This document shows positions 14,226 to 17,502 of a stretch of 17,502 nt of DNA, piece by piece. A program made the position numbers and the translations under genes. Below the pieces are notes generated by a model. It had not been told where the DNA came from and searched no databases. It was given only the letters and a program-made list of their open reading frames with translations. Within the stretch, counting starts at the first letter, position 1. The number at the start of each line of letters is the position of its first letter. The DNA is taken from the NCBI GenBank assembly GCA_900543885.1, contig UQTA01000064.1:1-17502 (forward strand), in the 5' to 3' direction. The DNA comes from an uncultured Clostridium sp. GTDB lineage: Bacteria; Bacillota; Clostridia; Lachnospirales; Lachnospiraceae.

Positions 14226-16979
14226 ATGGAACAGAAATTATATGATCTTATGGATTGGGCGGGGATCGAGGAGCTGACTTATTCAGAATCCGCTAATCCT
14301 CACAGAATGTTAGGACCACATGCAACAGAAGAAGGCTTATTAATACAGGCATTTATCCCTACAGCTGCAGCTATTACTGTAAAACTTACAGGAAATGGGA
14401 AAAAATATCCCATGGAATTGGCTGATGAGGCGGGATTTTATGCTGTACTGATCCCAAGAAAAACAGTGACAGCTTATACTTTACTTGTCACTTATGACAA
14501 TGGTACGGAAGAGGAGATACACGATCCTTATTCTTTCGGACCGCAGTTTACGGAAGATGAGTTAAAGAAATTCGGAGCTGGCATTTACTATGATATCTAT
14601 GAAAAAATGGGTGCTCATCCACAGACTATTGACGGAGTAGAAGGCGTCTATTTTGCAGTATGGGCTCCATGTGCCATGCGTGTCAGTGTAGTAGGTGACT
14701 TTAACTTATGGGATGGCAGACGCCATCAGATGCGTAAGGTAGGGGAAGGGGATGCCAGTGCATTTGAACTGTTCATTCCGGGACTGAAGCCGGGATGTCT
14801 TTACAAATACGAGATCAAGACGCAGGCCGGACTGCCTATGATGAAAGCGGATCCATATGGAAATTACGCAGAACTGCGCCCTAATAATGCATCCATTGTA
14901 TGGGATATCAACACATATCAGTGGAAAGACAAAAAATGGATGGATGAGCGGGCGGCTTCTGATACAAAGGACAAGCCTTTAAATATTTATGAAGTCCATT
15001 TAGGTTCCTGGATGCGCAAAGGGATCGCAAAGGATGAAAACGGGGAAGATATCATTGGTTCTGAGTTTTATAATTACAGAGAATTGGCTGTAAAGCTGGC
15101 TGATTATGTAAAAGATATGGGTTATACCCATGTAGAACTGCTGCCGGTCATGGAGCATCCTTTAGATGCTTCCTGGGGATATCAGGTAACCGGATATTAT
15201 GCGCCTACCAGCCGATATGGTACGCCAGATGATTTTATGTATTTTATGGATTATATGCATGAGCAGGGAATCGGTGTGATCTTAGACTGGGTACCGGCTC
15301 ACTTCCCGCGAGACGCCTTTGGAATGGCATGTTTTGACGGAACCTGCGTTTATGAACATGCAGATCCGCGAAAGGGCTCTCATCCTCATTGGGGCACGCT
15401 GATCTATAATTATGGCCGTCCAGGCGTATCTAACTTCCTGATCGCAAATGCGCTGTTCTGGGCAGAAAAATACCACGCAGACGGCATTCGTATGGACGCA
15501 GTGGCTTCTATGCTGTATCTGGATTACGGCAAAAATGACGGCGAATGGGTGGCCAATATTTACGGTGGAAATGAAAACCTGGAAGCAGTAGAATTCTTAA
15601 AGCATTTAAATACAGTATTTAAGGGCAGAAAGAATGGCGCGATCCTGATTGCGGAAGAATCTACGGCTTGGCCGATGATCACCGGCGATCCAAAAGACGG
15701 CGGACTTGGATTTGATTATAAGTGGAATATGGGCTGGATGAATGATTTCACCAACTATATGCGCTGCGATCCGTATTTCCGCAAAAATAACTATGGAGAG
15801 CTGACATTCTCTATGCTTTATGCCTACAGCGAAGATTTTGTCCTGGTATTCTCCCATGATGAAGTAGTTCACGGAAAAGGTTCTATGATGGGCAAGATGC
15901 CGGGAGAAACTTTAGAGGCAAAGGCAGAGAACCTGCGGGCTGCATATGGCTTTATGATGTCTCATCCAGGCAAGAAGCTGCTGTTTATGGGACAAGATTA
16001 CGGGCAGATCGATGAGTGGAATGAGAACGCGTCTTTGGAATGGGATCTGTTAAAATATCCGCTGCATAAGAACATGCAGACTTATGTCCGTGAGCTGAAC
16101 AAGCTGTATCAGGCACATCCGGCACTGTATGAGCAGGATTTTGATACAGAAGGTTTTGAATGGATCAACTGCAGTTACCATGAGGAAAGCATGATCATGT
16201 TTGTGCGCAGAGGTAAAAAAGAAATGCTTCTTTGCGTATGTAATTTTGACAATGTGGATCATGAGAAATTCCGCCTTGGTGTACCTTTTGCAGGAAAATA
16301 TAAAGAGATCTTCAACAGTGATTCGAAAGAATTCGGCGGTGAAGGACGTACCAACGGCCGCGTAAAGGCTTCTAAGAAGATGGAATGGGATGAGAGAGAA
16401 AACTCTATTGAAATCCATATCCCGCCGATGAGTTTTATGGTATTTTCCTGTACACCAGAGGAGAAAAAGGAGAGTCCAAAGAGACTTACTACTGCAAAGA
16501 AGGCCGAGCCAAAGAAGTTAACGACCAAGAAAGAAGAACCGAAAAAGCTTGAAACAGCCAAGACCGAGGCTCATAAGCTGGAAACCAAGAAAGAAGAACC
16601 GAAAAAGCTTGCAACAGCCAAGACCGAGGCTCACAAGCTGGAAACTAAGAAAGAAGAACCGAAAAAGTTAGCAACAGCCAAGACCGAGGCTCACAAGCTG
16701 GAAACTAAGAAAGAAGAGCCGAAAAAGCTTGAAACAGCCAAGACTGAGTCCCACAAGCTGGAAACTAAGAAAGAAGAACCGAAAAAGTTAGCAACAGCCA
16801 AGACTGAGTCCCACAAGCTGGAAACTAAGAAAGAAGAGCCGAAAAAGCTTGAAACAGCTAAAACAGAGCCGGCAAAGCTGACGGTAAAACCGGCAGAGGA
16901 ACCGGAAAAAGCTACACCTGCTTCTAAAAAAGCCGCCCTCAGAGCAGCCAAAAAACGGGGACGCAGCAAAAAACATTAA
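14226..16979 (+). CDS. glgB: 1,4-alpha-glucan branching enzyme with a repetitive charged tail
   Basis: Makes alpha-1,6 branches in glycogen (GH13 subfamily 9). The protein has 917 residues, far longer than the usual 630-730. An N-terminal module (1-110) and a CBM48 module (about 125-225) precede the barrel. Catalytic residues are intact: nucleophile Asp424 in GIRMDAV, acid/base Glu477 in IAEEST, and His544-Asp545 in FSHDEVVHG. The catalytic part ends near residue 742 (MSFMVFSC). The remaining 173 residues or so are a predicted disordered tail of 20-residue Lys/Glu/Thr repeats, ending in an Ala/Lys/Arg-rich basic segment (AAKKRGRSKKH) that recalls histone H1-like tails. ATG 14226 has AAAGGGGG (14211-14218) seven bases upstream; ATG 14196 has no site. 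It follows mgsA by 38 bases. Confidence 0.95.
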   Translation: MEQKLYDLMDWAGIEELTYSESANPHRMLGPHATEEGLLIQAFIPTAAAITVKLTGNGKKYPMELADEAGFYAVLIPRKTVTAYTLLVTYDNGTEEEIHDPYSFGPQFTEDELKKFGAGIYYDIYEKMGAHPQTIDGVEGVYFAVWAPCAMRVSVVGDFNLWDGRRHQMRKVGEGDASAFELFIPGLKPGCLYKYEIKTQAGLPMMKADPYGNYAELRPNNASIVWDINTYQWKDKKWMDERAASDTKDKPLNIYEVHLGSWMRKGIAKDENGEDIIGSEFYNYRELAVKLADYVKDMGYTHVELLPVMEHPLDASWGYQVTGYYAPTSRYGTPDDFMYFMDYMHEQGIGVILDWVPAHFPRDAFGMACFDGTCVYEHADPRKGSHPHWGTLIYNYGRPGVSNFLIANALFWAEKYHADGIRMDAVASMLYLDYGKNDGEWVANIYGGNENLEAVEFLKHLNTVFKGRKNGAILIAEESTAWPMITGDPKDGGLGFDYKWNMGWMNDFTNYMRCDPYFRKNNYGELTFSMLYAYSEDFVLVFSHDEVVHGKGSMMGKMPGETLEAKAENLRAAYGFMMSHPGKKLLFMGQDYGQIDEWNENASLEWDLLKYPLHKNMQTYVRELNKLYQAHPALYEQDFDTEGFEWINCSYHEESMIMFVRRGKKEMLLCVCNFDNVDHEKFRLGVPFAGKYKEIFNSDSKEFGGEGRTNGRVKASKKMEWDERENSIEIHIPPMSFMVFSCTPEEKKESPKRLTTAKKAEPKKLTTKKEEPKKLETAKTEAHKLETKKEEPKKLATAKTEAHKLETKKEEPKKLATAKTEAHKLETKKEEPKKLETAKTESHKLETKKEEPKKLATAKTESHKLETKKEEPKKLETAKTEPAKLTVKPAEEPEKATPASKKAALRAAKKRGRSKKH
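16501..16920 (+). repeat. 60-bp minisatellite inside glgB
   Basis: Five nearly identical 60-bp units occupy 16561-16860, with one diverged unit on each side (16501-16560 and 16861-16920). Each unit encodes 20 residues of the pattern KTEAHKLETKKEEPKKLATA, with Ala/Ser and Ala/Glu alternatives. Shared variants alternate between units, suggesting that 120-bp blocks were also duplicated. The length is a whole number of codons, so changes in copy number keep the frame. Confidence 0.95.
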
Positions 16980-17023
16980 AGTTGTAAAGGCACATAGAGA
17001 TCACACACAAACAGGAGGTTATC

Positions 17024-17053
17024 ATGCGTTCCTCTCTTAGAAGCTATGGATGA
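17024..17053 (+). CDS. Nine-codon ORF MRSSLRSYG with a strong ribosome binding site
   Basis: AGGAGG at 17013-17018 lies five bases before ATG 17024, the best spacing in this stretch. The ORF ends at TGA 17051-17053, which overlaps the ATG of the next ORF (ATGA at 17050-17053). This layout suggests a translated leader that feeds ribosomes into the downstream ORF. It begins 44 bases after the glgB stop with no promoter of its own in view. Translation is inferred. Confidence 0.45.
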   Translation: MRSSLRSYG

Positions 17054-17178
17054 CGATCTCCATAAAAAGAAAAATAGGAATTTTTGCAGCCATGGTCATT
17101 TTGATCATGGCTCTTTCCGCTTCTTTTAACTTCGTACCAGGAGTCATCTTATGGCTTCCAAGCATATTTGCGCACTGA
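17050..17178 (+). CDS. 42-residue hydrophobic peptide, unknown function
   Basis: Small ORF beginning MTISIKRKIGIF and ending LPSIFAH. The N-terminus is basic (KRK at 6-8), followed by a hydrophobic run of about 15 residues (IGIFAAMVILIMALSA) and a second hydrophobic part with two prolines. It could be a single-span membrane peptide, or a secreted peptide cut after ALSA. It has no strong site of its own and overlaps the preceding nine-codon ORF by ATGA, which implies coupled translation. An 11-bp hairpin, AGCCATGGTCA (17088-17098) with TGATCATGGCT (17102-17112), lies within it. A terminator follows 34 bases after the stop. I do not recognise the family; it may be a regulatory region and not a gene. 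Confidence 0.45.
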   Translation: MTISIKRKIGIFAAMVILIMALSASFNFVPGVILWLPSIFAH

Positions 17179-17212
17179 TAAAAAAACCAAAGCCTAAGAG
17201 TTAATACACATA

Positions 17213-17237
17213 GGGGGTGTCACAGACGCCCCCTTTT
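17213..17237 (+). terminator. Intrinsic terminator after the glgB region
   Basis: GGGGGTGT at 17213-17220 pairs with ACGCCCCC at 17226-17233 (one wobble) around a five-base loop, then TTTT at 17234-17237. It probably ends the mgsA-glgB transcript and lies just before a new promoter. Confidence 0.75.
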
Positions 17238-17238
17238 A

Positions 17239-17247
17239 TGCTATAAT
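17239..17247 (+). promoter_or_regulatory. Extended -10 promoter facing the repeat array
   Basis: TGC-TATAAT is a perfect extended -10. GTCACA at 17219-17224, 17 bases upstream, is a partial -35 (4 of 6). The predicted start near 17253-17255 coincides with the first base of repeat unit C, and the -35 lies inside the preceding terminator hairpin. The product would be a transcript made of the repeats, with no coding sequence seen before the window ends. Confidence 0.5.
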
Positions 17248-17252
17248 GTGAT

Positions 17253-17375
17253 GAGCGCAGGAAAAAACAAGCGACGCCGAAGGCGGCATTTGTTTTTTAC
17301 AAGCCATCAACGAACGAATCAGCCTGCGTAAGCAGGCAGTAGAGCGCGCCAGCGCGGGATTCGTGAGTAAAAAAA
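17253..17375 (+). repeat. Structured tandem repeat, locus 2 unit C
   Basis: A 123-bp unit with the same architecture as the copies at 2765-3020. Module 1 pairs AAAAAACAA with TTTGTTTTTT and has a CGCC-GAA-GGCG tip. Module 2 has a perfect seven-base-pair closing stem, ACGAATC (17314-17320) with GATTCGT (17358-17364), and arms GCCTGC-GTAA-GCAGGC (17322-17337) and GCGC-GCCA-GCGC (17344-17355). Loops and arms match locus 1, while the closing stem and the tip stem differ by paired changes. Confidence 0.88.
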
Positions 17376-17498
17376 GAGCGCAGGAAAAAACAAGCGACGC
17401 CGAAGGCGGCATTTGTTTTTTACAAGCCATCAACGAACGAATCAGCCTGCGTAAGCAGGCAGTAGAGCGCGCCAGCGCGGGATTCGTGAGTAAAAAAA
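17376..17498 (+). repeat. Structured tandem repeat, locus 2 unit D
   Basis: Reads as an exact copy of unit C, 123 bp on. The last four bases of the window (GAGC, 17499-17502) match the start of a third unit, so the array continues beyond the edge. The exact identity points to recent duplication or homogenisation. Confidence 0.88.
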
Positions 17499-17502
17499 GA
17501 GC

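Noticed and set aside
16691..16976. Minus-strand ORFs across the glgB minisatellite
   Set aside because: They are the complement of a period-60 repeat, which stays open in several frames; no ribosome binding site or family match.

Overview
The window looks like chromosomal DNA of a low-to-medium GC, Gram-positive, anaerobic gut-type Firmicute, most likely a Lachnospiraceae member. This is inferred from strong AGGAGG-type ribosome binding sites, TGn-TATAAT promoters, and the mix of LuxS, methylglyoxal synthase, a P2-type Ca2+ ATPase and bacterial glycogen enzymes. All convincing genes are on the + strand. I see no rRNA, tRNA, CRISPR array, phage or transposase gene.

Layout. 135-809: an MgtC/SapB membrane protein. 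963-2761: a YkpA/YbiT-type ABC-F ATPase with its own promoter and a leader that holds a 10-codon ORF and two hairpins. 2765-3020: two tandem copies of a roughly 128-bp structured repeat. 3161-4433: luxS and an exodeoxyribonuclease III gene. 4451-9663: a Uup-type ABC-F ATPase, a GlgX-like GH13 protein and an M20 metallopeptidase, spaced 26-29 bp apart and probably one operon. 9765-9811: a terminator-like hairpin. 9839-12472: a Ca2+-type P-ATPase. 12591-13487: a fumarylacetoacetate-hydrolase-family protein. 13488-13638: a 151-bp MITE-like element with 18-bp perfect terminal inverted repeats and an 8-bp target duplication. 13723-16979: mgsA and glgB. 17024-17178: a nine-codon ORF overlapping a 42-codon hydrophobic ORF through ATGA. 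17213-17502: a terminator, a promoter, and a second array of the structured repeat that runs off the window.

How the genes fit together. glgB, mgsA and the GlgX-like protein suggest carbon storage and overflow metabolism, but the GlgX-like protein has lost all three GH13 catalytic carboxylates and reads as a pseudoenzyme. It and the branching enzyme both carry unusual Lys/Glu/Thr-rich tails; the branching-enzyme tail is a 60-bp (20-residue) minisatellite. The two ABC-F proteins are ribosome-associated ATPase types, and the first has a leader resembling attenuation or start-site control.

The strongest undescribed-looking signals are: (1) the structured repeat family, whose stems differ between the two loci by compensatory base changes; (2) the dead GlgX-like protein and its tail; (3) the ABC-F leader; (4) the ATGA-coupled micro-ORFs after glgB; (5) the MITE-like insertion. 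Everything here comes from reading one sequence; no database search or folding program was run.
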